This document shows, one piece after another, positions 13,201 through 39,794 of a stretch of 64,000 nt of DNA. A program made the translations under genes and the position numbers. Under the pieces are notes generated by a model. The model was not told where the DNA came from. It did not search any database and saw only the letters and a list, made by a program, of their open reading frames with translations. Source of the stretch: Osedax fenrisi (taxonomy: Eukaryota; Annelida; Polychaeta; Sabellida; Siboglinidae); the NCBI GenBank assembly GCA_964019155.1, contig OZ025239.1, forward strand, positions 83,288,416 to 83,352,415. Direction: 5' to 3'. The number at the start of each line of letters is the position of its first letter. The stretch's first letter is position 1.

Positions 13201-14458
13201 CATCTAGTAGTTGATATGAGAAGTATATTAAATTAATTACATAGCTTAGATAGGGAGTGAAACATCTTTGCTTCGCAAAATCTTTGGTATAGATTAACAA
13301 ATTGTATTTTAGTTGAGATATAATTAATTATAATATAATCATATGTCAACCGTTGATATTGGGAATACAGATGATAGGCAACAATTAAATAAATAAAAAT
13401 ATCAAAGTTCACGAGTGTCGCACGAATTCATTATACGCTCTAGTGCACACGAAAATAAAATCTAACTGAGAAACGAGTATATGTGGAATAATTCCTTTAG
13501 AAAAATATATGTATAAAACATTTGTATTAATATATATATGATATATACACATACGAATACGAGTACCATCCTATTTGAGGATTGATATTTGTGGGTTATT
13601 TGATTTATTTGGTTTAGTTTTATTCTTCAGTTTTTGTAGCTGTATTATATCAATACCTCCTATAACCTCCGAGTTTATAAGAGGTATTGATTATATACCG
13701 AAGTGAGCATGACGCACGCCTTGCGCGCTACGTGTGAACTTTGCTATTTATAGTAATTTTTGCCTACCGTCCGTAGACTCCGTTGATATTTACTAACTAT
13801 TCCATATAATAATAATTATGAAATATAATAATTATACATCACATTTACATTTTTCGGATTGCGAACTGTGCTTATAAAGCAATCGGTCGTCCATATGTTA
13901 ATTATGATAAATATTATTATACAAAGTATATATAATATAATATAATATACTATTAATAATAGTTACTATTATTATAATAATTATAATTATTATAATAATA
14001 ATTATAATGATTATAATTATTATGTTTATTTGTTATACTAGTAAGTTATAGATATTCTCTGTAACTATAAATTATAAAGATAATAACTAACATCCGAAAT
14101 AAACAGCACTATATTCTTTAGTTTCACGAACATCAGTGTTACTACTCGACGATTTCGCATCTGTATATACGTGCGGATATTTAGACTGGTGTTCTTCATA
14201 TTCCTTCTTTAATTTCTCATGTTCGTTCAAAGGAGTTTCATCTTTAGGTTCGTCCTCAAGTTTAGTTTGCAAGAGTGGAGTGCTGGAATCATTACTACTT
14301 TCTACATCACTCGACAATAGTGGTATACTACTAGAAACCAAATCATCAGAACTGAAATTAAATTTGGCACACGATAGTGGTTTCTCGGCGTCTAATATTT
14401 CTTCCTTTGGAATATATTCGCAAAAAGTTTTATTGTGTACGTTTTCACTTACATCCAT
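7220..14458 (-). CDS. TAPT1: Transmembrane anterior posterior transformation protein 1 homolog (TAPT1), 11 exons
   Basis: Exons in transcript order: 14092-14458, 11594-11724, 10861-10958, 10374-10533, 10170-10304, 9629-9697, 8437-8587, 8123-8247, 7799-7898, 7626-7728, 7220-7394. They total 1614 nt (537 residues; human about 567) and keep frame throughout. TAPT1 is a conserved multi-pass membrane protein linked to the ER and ciliary base. Diagnostic blocks in order are NRVYTFARIPLELEK, ADAFLYIFTILPLRI, PAQMCDFLK with SMMYHLIKGQ, ADRLFSSFGQDILD, SVAFNSHNKALLTIMMSNN, FVELKGSVFKKFEKNNLFQM, DHLFVLMPDVGMV with VKHAFITKFN, YKEYTTSICYDMASSKEKD with SRRMG, and VPLPLAILLIRVV. Exon 1 encodes a serine/glutamate-rich disordered N-terminus. 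ATG 14458 is the first true start in that exon. The donor of the 10170-10304 exon is the least certain: GTGTGT is used here, but the reading TVLAT just beyond would align better with the family. Intron 4 is only 69 bp. Confidence 0.9.
9794..9820. repeat. (CTG)9 triplet repeat in a TAPT1 intron
   Basis: Nine perfect CTG units on the plus strand, CAG in the sense of TAPT1, lying in the intron before exon 6. It does not contact an exon. Confidence 0.9.
10305..10373 (-). other. 69-bp ultra-short C-rich intron of TAPT1
   Basis: Between GAG/GTTAGA and CACTAG/GTAGCC lies a 69-bp intron that is almost entirely C-rich in the transcript. On the opposite DNA strand it has many runs of four or more G. 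It splits MLE from VADRLFSSFG without a frame change. The base composition is the reverse of the long AT-rich introns in the same gene. The 70-bp intron at 7729-7798 has the same character. Confidence 0.85.
12633..12680. repeat. 14-bp tandem repeat, about 3.4 copies
   Basis: The unit GATACACATGTAGA is repeated three times perfectly plus a partial copy, inside TAPT1 intron 1. The rest of that 2.4-kb intron (11725-14091) is AT-rich with no coding signal. Confidence 0.9.
13560..13720. repeat. Degraded dispersed repeat (family T remnant)
   Basis: Contains TTGTGGGTTATTTGATTTAT, GTTTAGTTTTATTC and GTAGCTGTATTATATC, a block shared with about 2020-2125 and, inverted, with the interior of the complete element at 55013-55245. 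Its ends are not preserved. Confidence 0.55.
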
Positions 14459-16287
14459 ATCGAAATGATTTGAATATAAATTAACAATTAATAAAAACAA
14501 ATTATATTGCTACAAATGTTCACTAAAATAATTTTACAAATAAATAATATTAAAAAGTTTTTCAATAAAATAGATCACGTGTCATTTCGTGGATTACACT
14601 TCTGTCATACGCACCATGAATAATATAAATAATCCTTAAAACACATATATTTATTAATAGAAAAAATCTATCAATATAAGTATAGCGGTAGTATAATGTT
14701 AAATTAATTTATATACAACTATCTGAAAATGAAAAAAAAATAATACCTTAACAAATTTGTAAGCATTGATAATAGATATTTGAAATATTGGTATCCAAGG
14801 ATACCTATTAAATACAAACTCAATACAAAATTATATATAAAATATACATATTAATATATATATATATATATTAATTTTATATTTATATATTTATTAGGTA
14901 TATAATATTATTTATATCATATAGCATAGTATTATCATTTCTAATTTAGTATATATGTATCTATATTATTATATTATTCTATATAATTAGCTATACTTTA
15001 AGGTTAATAAAATATTAAGTTAATACCCATAATTAACGTATTCTATAACTTATAGAATCTATACTATCTAACTGGTACTACATTTATAGTTATTAAAACC
15101 ATATCTACAATAATATGTAATAGTATATATAATAAATAACTAGTATATAATATACTCTATTATATAGTATATTATATGCAATTATTATAATTATTATAAT
15201 AAGTATTATTAAAATAAAATATAATATTTTTATAAATATAATTATTTTATAATATTAATATTTAATATTAATATTATAAAATAATTATAATATTATTAAA
15301 TAATATCATAATTAAATTATAATATTAATATTTTTATTATTGTGTATGGTATATTTATTATAAATTGTATACCTTTATAATATATATAATATTAATATAA
15401 TATTAAATATTTTTATTATTTAATGTAGTATTTGTGTAGTCTTAGTGTGGGCCTTTATTATATTATAAGTTAGTACTTATCATAAGTAGTTATGGTATGA
15501 GTATACCTAAATAATATATATATATATATATAATTTATTTGATAATTAAATTAATATGAGTATAATTAGTCTTAGAAATCAGTATTATATGTTCCATTTA
15601 ATATATGATTATAATATAGCGAATATATAATTATAATAACAACATTATATATATATATATATATATATATTTGCGTACGATACTAAATATATTGTATATA
15701 CTAGATACAAATAACCTGTATACAACATGTCATCAGTTATGTTGATTATTGTAGTGTTTATCCTAAGATAAAGTGAGTTCAATTCATTATTTTCAAAATT
15801 TATGAAATTTTGTTAACTATGTAATATATAGTTCATTTAATACACCAAGTACAATTAATTATATCAAAATTGTATCACACATGGGAAGAAGAATCGCTCC
15901 ATTGTCTATTATAACAGTATTTATTCTCTAATATTGTAATATATAATACTAAGAAAAAGTGTAATACAATTATAATGCTGTGACAATTACAGTAATAATA
16001 CCATGATAGTATATTTTATTAAGTTGTTAAAGTAATGATATTCTTCTTCTAATTTATATATAAATAAACGGTAATGTTTAACTGAAATTGATGCTGCTAT
16101 TAAGACTATAGTAAAATAAACCTATCAAAATGAGTCTTTAATGTAAATGTACCCATTAGTATATTCAATACATACAATTAAATATGTAACGTATATCTAT
16201 ATGTGCATTATCAACATTTCATTTTAATATAAATGTTATTTATATATAATTTTTAATTATTATTATTATATATGTATATAGTATATA

Positions 16288-16353
<66 letters not shown>

Positions 16354-16653
16354 GACACACAACATATTATACACCATATATATGAATATAATTTGTATAT
16401 ACATAAATTATATTGCTACATTTATGTATGTATAGATTACAGTTATTTACAAACATAAAATATGTCATAATGTAAGCATAATATTTTATGTACAAATTAA
16501 CGATATACAATTTCTACGTAATATTAATATCAGATAATAACTTTGAATATCCGAGTAGTCACTAAAAAGTTCTAAACTAAATCATAGCGTAAAATACGAC
16601 AATAACTTATTCGTCTACACACATACACACTCATAATAGTAGGTTACATAGCG
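14459..16653. other. Intergenic, divergent TAPT1 / basic-protein gene
   Basis: A 2.2-kb AT-rich interval between TAPT1 (reverse) and the 393-aa gene (forward), so it should hold both promoters. It carries TA runs (for example 15641-15671 and 16290-16351) and no exon-like sequence. No specific promoter motif can be supported. Confidence 0.6.
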
Positions 16654-17835
16654 ATGTCAGAGCGGAGATCAGCCGGCAGCGGTACCATAAAGCAAAGCCT
16701 AACCAAGTACTACGTAAACCGCGTGATCACCGTGGACCCGCCCCCTATGCCGACGTCCACAATGTCTGCCGGTGAGCGATTACGCGACCTGGCGACTAAA
16801 GCTTGCCGAGCGGCCGCGACTAAATCAATCGTCATCCCGTCGAGCAGTCAGAAGCGAGACGCCCGTCTGCCGTTCATGCTACAGGACATGAACACGATGG
16901 AGCGTCGCTTATTCGAACACTACGTCTACTGCAAGCCGAGGAGTTACGGTCGCAAGAAGAAGAAGCTAACCAGTCTACAGGAACGCATGCGAGTGCTGAT
17001 CACGCTCACCCCCAACGAGAAGTACAAAGAGCTGGCCGAGTCGCTGCCGAACCTCAGTCGATCGCGCAAACCGCCGCCCCGCCTCACCTACAACATCACC
17101 GAACTCATCTACGAGCCGTCCTACGACCGAGACACCCGCGTCATGCGCTACTACCTACGACCGGAGTACTTCGACGTGGAACCCGCTCGCCGCGTTCGGA
17201 GCTATCCGTCGTGCCTGGGCATGGTGGACCTTACTTACGACACGAGCAAGGCGGCCTACTATCGCAGGAAGGCGCACCGCGACCAGTACGGACCTCGGTC
17301 CAACATCTTCGGCATATCGAGGACGCGTAACGCGATCAAGATGAAGAAGGAGCTACAGCGTCAGAATCAGCTACAGCGCTGTAACATCGGTAAGTCGGTG
17401 TCCACCGTCCGACAGTGGAAGAGTGAACGCGACGCTAAGAGGGTGAGAAACTGGATCCGACGGTCGAAGAAACCGCGTCGACCCGAACCCAATTCGGCGC
17501 TGTATAAGGTCGACTTGAAACGCGCCGACATTAACATGAGACGCATCAAGTACAAAATGAAGAGGGCGGAACGGCGCAAGAGGAAGGTGCGATTTACGGA
17601 CCCGGCACCCGTCATAAGAGACTATACTAGGGCTGTTGGTAGGACGAGATCAGATCGCTCTGTCGTGAAGACCATCACTCCGTTCAAACGGAGGCGTCAT
17701 CGTATGATGAGTGGCAGCTGCCTAGCTAACTCCAAGTCCATGATATACAAACGGTACAAGAACTTCATGCAGAGTAAGGTGCGCTTCCTGATGCCTCGCG
17801 GCTTCAAAGCCGAAGATATTAAGACACACGGTTAA
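16654..17835 (+). CDS. Intronless, highly basic 393-aa protein, family not recognised
   Basis: One uninterrupted reading frame of 393 codons, ending in TAA, with clearly balanced base composition against AT-rich flanks. The protein is strongly basic, with many arginine/lysine clusters (RKKKKL near residue 100, KYKMKRAERRKRKVRF near 300, FKRRRHR near 345). It has no signal peptide or membrane segment and is probably largely disordered with short conserved-looking tyrosine-rich stretches (RYYLRPEYFDVEPARRVRSY). Such composition suits an RNA-, DNA- or microtubule-binding protein, but no catalytic or structural motif is recognised, so no function is given. Lack of introns where every neighbour is multi-exon suggests a retrocopy origin or a lineage-specific gene. 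CFAP206 begins 298 bp downstream on the same strand. Confidence 0.75.
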   Translation: MSERRSAGSGTIKQSLTKYYVNRVITVDPPPMPTSTMSAGERLRDLATKACRAAATKSIVIPSSSQKRDARLPFMLQDMNTMERRLFEHYVYCKPRSYGRKKKKLTSLQERMRVLITLTPNEKYKELAESLPNLSRSRKPPPRLTYNITELIYEPSYDRDTRVMRYYLRPEYFDVEPARRVRSYPSCLGMVDLTYDTSKAAYYRRKAHRDQYGPRSNIFGISRTRNAIKMKKELQRQNQLQRCNIGKSVSTVRQWKSERDAKRVRNWIRRSKKPRRPEPNSALYKVDLKRADINMRRIKYKMKRAERRKRKVRFTDPAPVIRDYTRAVGRTRSDRSVVKTITPFKRRRHRMMSGSCLANSKSMIYKRYKNFMQSKVRFLMPRGFKAEDIKTHG

Positions 17836-18133
17836 CACGTCGCGGCTAATCAGATCGTCGCGAACTAATCGATATCACCTCTTTAGATGTACGAATTTTT
17901 AAAGTGAAACACATATCGGTATGCTGATTCGATCGTTATTCGCTTATTTCTATCGTTATATATTTGTTCATGTTCATCGTTTTGTTGATCTCGTATCGTT
18001 ATGATTTCGTTACTCTTTTTTATCTTTATCTTCGTGTTCCCTAATTTACTACGTTTATGAATACCGTTTGCAGACAAAGAAATTCAGGCACATCTATCGC
18101 CGGAAATTAGCGATACATCGCAGACAGTTAACC
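17836..18133 (+). other. CFAP206 upstream leader with splice-acceptor-like site
   Basis: A pyrimidine-rich 300-bp stretch between the basic-protein stop and the CFAP206 ATG. TTTGCAG ends about 60 bases before the ATG and follows a T-rich tract, so it resembles a 3' splice acceptor. It could mark a 5'-UTR intron or a trans-splicing site. Neither can be shown from DNA alone. Confidence 0.35.
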
Positions 18134-32182
<14,049 letters not shown>

Positions 32183-35100
32183 TAGACTCCTCCCCCTAAG
32201 TGACCGATTCCTCGTACAGATTAATACTATAGCGCATGTTGATTACTATATATTATTAACAAGTGTAACATATGTCATTTTAATAATGGTTTAATAGAAT
32301 AAATATCATGAATATATACTAATTCATTTCTTTTTTATTTACTCGTTAATTAATTATATTCATGTTATATAATAGTAATAACTAATTATTAATTTATATA
32401 TAAGACGGGTATATAAGGTAGATGCCTATACAGATGTAGTGAATAATTATAATGACTACAACATAAGAATGGTACACACGAAGATCTATAGATGAGTTTA
32501 CATAATCAAGTACTGTTGATTATGTAATCTTTATATGTAAATTAGCTTACTAATTATAAATAATATAGTATTTAATCATTTATAAATGAAATTAGATTTA
32601 TAAATGAAAATTATTAATGTTATTAAATTGATTTTTTGGATTCATAGTGCCTAACATTTGCTAATTAATACTTCATCATTTGTCAATAATGTTAATATAT
32701 GAATGAATTAGATTGAGAGATAATAAAACATTGAGAACAGCATTTTAAAATAATATATTATGTTATATTCATTTGTCAGACTTTATCTTAGTACAATTTA
32801 AATACATTCCAATACTCTATACTATAGTACATATAATACATACTATACACTATGATATGTATTATTCCCCCCCCCCAAGTATGGAACTTAACAGGTGCAT
32901 ACCCCAATATTATATAGTGAATATTCTCACATTTATATTTAGCACTAACAGTATAACATTAATTATTTTTAATTAAATCTGACTTTAAATAATATGACTA
33001 TTGTGCTTGGAGATCTATTTACTAAGCAGTTATTCCAGTGATTATATATAAACCTAATATTTCAATATCAGCCAATTACTTACATTATTGTTTACGTGAG
33101 TGATTTGCTAGTATCAGCAAATTAACTAAGGTTCCTTGTGTTCGCTTAATTCCTTTATTTTATACACAAATAATGTCTATAATATGCATACGAGTAATGT
33201 ATATTGTCATAATATACATATTATACCAGTCGGGTGATTGTTATTCTAAAATCTATATAATGTCACACCGAAAAGTTGGCCGACTTTAGGACGATATCGT
33301 ATTGGTGTTTCACCAATATCAAATTAGAACAATAATATTTCTAAGCGATATGCTAGTCATGGGAATATAAAGTATTGTATTATTGTAAATTTAAATATTT
33401 AAAATACTAAAAATATAATTTACAGATTTATAAGAAAGTTTTAACTTTCCTTTGTTGATATAAATCCTAGACATTAAATAATCAAATATATATAAAATTC
33501 GAAAATATCACCGATTTATACAAATAATAATAAAACATGCCAAATGACGAAATGAAAGCATAGCGATGAAGGTGGGTAACACACCAATAGAATATCGCTG
33601 TGATGTGGGCTTAGAACATGAATGATTCTATTATAGTGCATTATAGATTGTGAGTAGATTGTTAAACCATTAACCATTAATATGCAAATATTTAGTATCT
33701 TTATAATACATCATTGATTATTAGTCAAATATACAGATACAGAAAGTATATATTTTACAAACAGAATATAACAGTTATCATTACAAAAATTATATCATGC
33801 ATTATACAAAATATATCAATATTAAAATTACTTATTAGTTATATAAACATATGTATCAGATAAATCACTCATGCGTAGACATGTAGACTAAAGTAAGTTA
33901 TATTCTCACATTCATTCTTTAATAAATATTTTTGTTATGGAATTATTTTAATTTATTAACAAAAATAATATCAACAAAATATCTCTTAAAATTATTAAAA
34001 ATAATATATTTCTGCAGTTTCAATCATTCATTCATAGAATTACTAACCTTTAGATATCTAATATATATAAATGAATGTTACATATAATTTATTTAACAAA
34101 AATATAAGAGTTCATTAAAATAATAATTTGTGAAAATCAACTTTATCTATAACGACTATTTGCCTTTCTAGATATCATACTTTGTAACATGTGATATGAA
34201 TGTTTGTAATTAGATATATCATGAAATCAATCGAAATATAAATCCCAATATATTTCAAATATACAGTTTCAGTATACAACTTAGAATAGCTATGATTAAT
34301 TCTATATGTAATGTGTGCGAGTTATTAAACGTGTTCCATTCAGTGTCTTCACTATTATCAGAACAGATTAACTCATAGATCAATTACAAAAGGAAGATGA
34401 GTATTTAGTTTAAGTTGTATTGTCATTATTAATGTACAAGATTATTCAAATATAATATATATTGACGTCTATTTGTGAAATCAAGTCGGTATATTACTAA
34501 ATCTAATACCACATCTAAAGTCACAGATTCAATAAACTTACTTTTATCGAACATGTTAATACATATTAAGAATTATATTATACATTTATTTATATTCTAA
34601 GCATTCATAAAATAATCATATGTATTCAATATCCAGTTATATAATATTAGTTTTAAAATCAAAAGTTTTTTTTAATATTTAGGTTATATAAACTACAATA
34701 TATTATTGTTATTCAATTTATATATATATATATATTATTAATAAATTCATTAAGAACATGTTGAATGCCTATTACTTTTATTATATAATTAGGATTCCAT
34801 ATCTGTGTAGGCTTTGTGATAACAGACCATCTTCACCATGGAAGGGACATCAAAGGGGGCTCCATCCCTCTCTATTCTCAATAGTAGTTTTACTATCACT
34901 GAGAATACTATATTTGATATTCCCAATATCTGTAATGCATGTGTATTAGAATTAGGTATTTATAATTAAGATATTATAATTATGATATAATTATAAATGA
35001 TCACATGCTTGGAAAGGATAACTCTAAAACAACATGTCTGTCCATGAGATGAATGACTTGTTTATTGCATGGTCAGTACAGCACAGGTGTGTACGGAGTA

Positions 35101-35244
35101 GAATGTTGAATACGATGTAAGTGATCGATCATTGTACAAGTAGAATACATCATTAAAGTATTAAAAAACACCTCGAGAGAGGGAGAGAGAGAGAAAAAGA
35201 GAAATAGTTTTGAGCATCGTTAAAGAAAGCAAATGTCCTGCACA
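32183..35244. other. 3-kb intergenic region between convergent genes, nothing recognised
   Basis: This AT-rich interval lies between the CFAP206 stop and the stop of the reverse-strand gene at 35245. A polypurine tract (GAGAGAGGGAGAGAGAGAG) lies near 35170-35210. No exon with plausible splice sites, no RNA gene and no clear transposon end was found. Confidence 0.55.
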
Positions 35245-37056
35245 TTAAACACACGAGCGGCTGTAAGTTACGCTGGTAACCTTACAGATAAGTCCGCAGT
35301 CGTCGAGTGGTCTCTTACGTAGGATCACGTTGATGATTGACAGCAGGCGTTTGTTGAACTCTGGACACTTGTACACGGGAGCCAGTTGAATGTTGTCTAC
35401 GGTTACGTGGACTATTTGTAGGATGAGGTGAAACATGTCGGGGTCGCAGGTGTACTCGTCCATCAGACGCAAGAGGTCGCGCGCGTGAACGCAGGTCACG
35501 ATGCCCAGCACAGGTATGTACAACAGGATACAATTGAAGAGGGTGGTGCGCTGGAAGTGGCTGTGTCTAGCGGTGTAGGCAGTGTGTTCGACCAGGCGAT
35601 GTAGCAGCTTGTTCACGTTGTCTATGTAACTTCCGCTATAGTTCATTTCTGTGTGCGGGCGGGCGGGTTAGGGGTGGATCAACAATGTTTATTCATTAGC
35701 TTCGATACACTTTCTACAAGTATACGAATCTAGGTCATTGTAAGTATAATTCATGTTATATATATCATATTAATGTTGCAATTTTAAGTGTTAATTCAAC
35801 TTATTACGTAATATTTTCAATGATAAACAATATTGTATAATTAAATTTTATAGATTAAATATATAATTTTATTTCTTAAAAATTAGAATGAGATATATAA
35901 AATAATGAATATGAAAGAGAATTTATAGTTTTTCAAAAAAATATGAGAAAATTAAGTTAAACATTGATTGCATATGAAATGTTAAGTATTAGTAGATACA
36001 TTAACATGTTGCCAGAAATAACAATAAATATAACTACTAATATCTGATAATATATATAAAATCAGTGACAATTTTTGTATTATAATAAATGCATTTAAAA
36101 ATATTATGAATGTACACAACATTAAAATATGTAACGAAATATTATATTTCATTTTATATACAATTTTGTAATTGATAGAAATTAATTTTTTTTTAAATAT
36201 TACCAGATTAATATTTGTAATATTTGTAATATAGCAATAAAAACATGAATTTAATGGTTTGCATATATATTTAGAAAAACAAGGTAAAATGAACAAAATA
36301 TTATTTTTTAAATAATTATAAATACTTAAGGTAGGTGCCACCTCTGTTCTATAAATAGATTTGTACTTGTATTTAATAGGAAAAATAGTGGTCTATTAAA
36401 AGTGTATTAACTTTTTTTTAATTCATTTATTAAATATAAATAAAACAAATGTAAAACAATGTACAAAATATATACAATTTGTACGAGTTTTATTTTATGT
36501 AACCATATCATTTACGTACCATTAAAGATAATATTTAAACTTTTATAAATAAATCATAATAAAAAATATTAGAAATATTTTGTGCATTATTTGTATCAGT
36601 CCCCTTTATATAATATAGATGGTTATATATCATATAATAAGCATATCAATAGTTATATTATACCAAATAATACATATAAACACAATGAAAATGTGACCTT
36701 AACTAATAACCTTTAATGGATTTAGCGATTTCATCGCTTTTCACGTTCTCGATATACTTGACGAGTGTCACATGACAGAACAGCGTAACCCTCGAGTTTA
36801 CATCAGCTGTCAACTTATTCATCACACCAACAATAGCCTGTGTGGATCAGTAACAGGTTTATTAGTATATAGCAAAGTATTTTAATTACTATCATAATAT
36901 ATGGATATCACGATTATTTCTATCTTATATTTGCATACACAATGGCACCAAAATCACAAAACAAGTATTTGATATCTCGATATCAACAAGTATTTAAATA
37001 TCCACCCCTACAACTACAACTACCACCACCATTACTACTACTACTACTACTACTAT

Positions 37057-37092
<36 letters not shown>

Positions 37093-39268
37093 CACTACTA
37101 CTAGCACATGGATAGGACTAACATCGAAATGAAAACGAAGATTATCGGATTCAGCGCTCAGCATGGAATAGTTGATGATGAACAGACCGAGTATTCTATT
37201 GGCGACAGACGGACTACTGCACAGAGTGTCCACCACGGGAAGTATTACGGCCTGACCGAGACGATTACTGAACTTTGTGATGTGCACGAACACTTGCAAA
37301 GCGGCCGGGTTACGCAATAGGGTACCGTCTAGTACCCCGCCGTTACGGCCGCACCCGTCGGTGACTAGCGGTGCTATGCAGTCGTAAACGGCGTTCTGTA
37401 CGCAGTGACCTTGATCATCTGTGTAGGTCAACAGTTGTTTCAAGTCGTCGACTATAAACAGACGTTTCAATAGGTATATCTGTAGGTGGGCGAAGTGAAC
37501 TGGTTAGGGTAGGGTTAGTTAATGCATTCAGAGATCACTCCATAGATATAAACAAAGTGGATAAGCAATTGAATGTAGTTTTTTTGCAATAAAGACGTTC
37601 CCACTACTAAATGCCTACTACATTTTAAATTAATATTATTTATTTATACATAAATATTGATAATTACTACCAATTTTAATGTACTATCTATACTAAAAAT
37701 AAAATTATATATTTAAAATACATCATATCAACATTCTTCGTAATTTTGTGTATTTAAATTGAAGATTTCATACTATTTTATTGATATTTATAATCTAAAT
37801 CCATTGATATAGATAGAAGTCACTTGTATCTATTTGTACGAAAAGCCTACTGTTTTAATATTAATATTTCTAATTAGAAATATATAATATGACTAATATC
37901 CAATCAAATCACTGATTTCATTTTGTTAATTTATCGATAAAAGTGGCATTCGCGTATCTATCTCATACATGCATTGCGTCAATTGCTTATCCATGTTCTT
38001 TATATCAATGGATGACTCATGCCGAAGGGTGATGACTCATCATTGATAATTAATGGTTTCATGTTACTATTATACCTAGAGAATGTTAACTAAATGTATG
38101 AAAATAATATGTTTATCGAAAGCGAATCGAGAATATATAATTAACCAAAGGGTACTAAATTAAAATACTTTATAATATTAATTATTAATTTAGAGTAATA
38201 CATTTAAGGGTAACCACACTATATATATAGGGGAACACAGGGTTACTACTAGAATGGGGGTGGGGTAAGGGCGATCAATTTGATTAATTAGCTATGGATT
38301 ATGTCTTGATTATGAAAATAATAAATTATAGTATGATAAATACTGAACAAAGGGTGGGGGGGGGGTTCATTAGGTGTCACATGCCACTAACGATATCCCA
38401 TGATAATAGTTGACACTCCTCATTAGACCACATATTCTGTAGCGGTTCAAAATAGTCAGATTCTGAAGTTAGATCAATGTGTTGCAATACCACGGAGAGA
38501 ACTCGACCAATCACAGCAATGTCGGTTGTCATGGATATCAGCGCCCGGAATATGGTCAGACACCGCGCTGTATCTACGAGCCTCGCCGTATCAAAATCCT
38601 CAAATTTGTAGTAATTACGCTGAATATCTGTGGGTGCGTATGTACTTGTCAGGGTTACTTGTGATTTGTTAAATGCGTTAAAATACGCCTCTTAAGCCTG
38701 CAATAACTGTGATTAGGTTATCAAATTACATTTCTTCTTGATAAAACAATACAATTATTAATAATATGTGTAATACAAATTTTGTATACATCATTTTTAG
38801 ATTATAAATATATTTATATGCAACAGAATTAAATGTTATGAATTAATTTGAATAACATAGTACTTTCCGTTATTAATTATATACACTAAATATATAATCA
38901 CTATAAAAATGATTGATTAGATAATTAATATTTAAACATATTATAACGATATCTATATGTTGAAAACAAACATTATTATATAATAGTAATAAAACATAAA
39001 CGGATGGAAAGCTATATTCTTATAACTATACTTATTGATACCAACCACTGCGTAATTCTTTCACAAAAAACTGCGTAATATCAGCCTCATGCATGTAGTA
39101 TAACGAGTCCTCTTCTGATACTTCGTAATAAGGAATATCTCTTATATCAATAGTTAGGTTTTCATAAAGACTGCTCTTCTCTATGCATTCAGATAGAAGC
39201 TCAGCATCTTTAGCAAACTTATAAGTAGGAGTCATGCTAGCAATATATGTGACTTGTATCTCGAACGA
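35245..39268 (-). CDS. C-terminal exons of an unidentified helical (HEAT/ARM-like) protein gene
   Basis: Five exons in transcript order: 39046-39268, 38392-38627, 37123-37479, 36711-36837 and 35245-35648, the last ending in TAA. Phases match at every junction (donors include GTTGGT, GTTAGT, GTTAGT, GTTATT), giving 448 residues. The first exon follows an acceptor (TTGATTCAG), so the start lies upstream and was not found. The protein is mainly hydrophobic helices without membrane spans, for example LVDTARCLTIFRALISMTTD, KRLFIVDDLKQLLTYTDD, AVYDCIAPLVTDGCGRNGG, ILPVVDTLCSSPSVANRIL and LLRLMDEYTCDPDMFHLILQ. Regular helix pairs suggest an alpha-solenoid of HEAT or armadillo type. A meiosis- or cilia-related solenoid is possible but no family is recognised. 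Convergent with CFAP206. Short C-rich tracts and a TAG microsatellite occur in its introns. Confidence 0.78.
37022..37103. repeat. TAG-class trinucleotide repeat just inside an intron
   Basis: An ACT array on the plus strand (TAG in the sense of the 35245-39268 gene). It begins about 20 bases after the donor GAT/GTTAGT of exon 37123-37479. It is the same repeat class as at 27264 and 31463, and again donor-proximal. Confidence 0.9.
37540..38011. mobile_element. MITE family S, copy 2 (inverted relative to copy 1)
   Basis: A 472-bp non-coding element with ends CCATAGATATAAACAAAGTG plus GATAAGCAATTGA and the inverted TCAATTGCTTATCCATG plus TTCTTTATATCAATGG. Its interior matches 20104-20578 in reverse complement almost throughout. 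It sits in the intron between exons 37123-37479 and 38392-38627. Target duplication is not clear for this copy. Confidence 0.8.
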
Positions 39269-39763
39269 CTGAATCAAATAATGATGGCAATGATGATATA
39301 AACGGCTAACAAATATAAATCAGTATTTTATTGTTAATTGTATTCGTTAATAATATATTTTATTCTTTAAATACTGAATGTACTAATTACAGTATTCCAT
39401 AGGTTTTACTGCCTATGGTAATAACCAGTAATAACCTGTCAGGTAAAAACAGGTTTTTGCCATGGTAAAAACCTACTTTTGTCTATATAATTAAATCTTA
39501 TATTATCTATATTATTAAACCTAATATTATCTATATAATTTACAATTATATATTATTTATAGATTTTATATGTAATAGATAATATGCAATTATAAAGTTA
39601 AAAAAACTATATTAAAATTATAATTATAATTTTTTTTATATTTTTTTAGAAACAACTATTATACTGTACATTTTTTATTAATTTTTACTTTATGTAAAGA
39701 TAATTTTTTTTTAAATAAATAATTTGATATTGAAATTTAAATAAATGAGTAAATAAGTCAATA

Positions 39764-39794
<31 letters not shown>

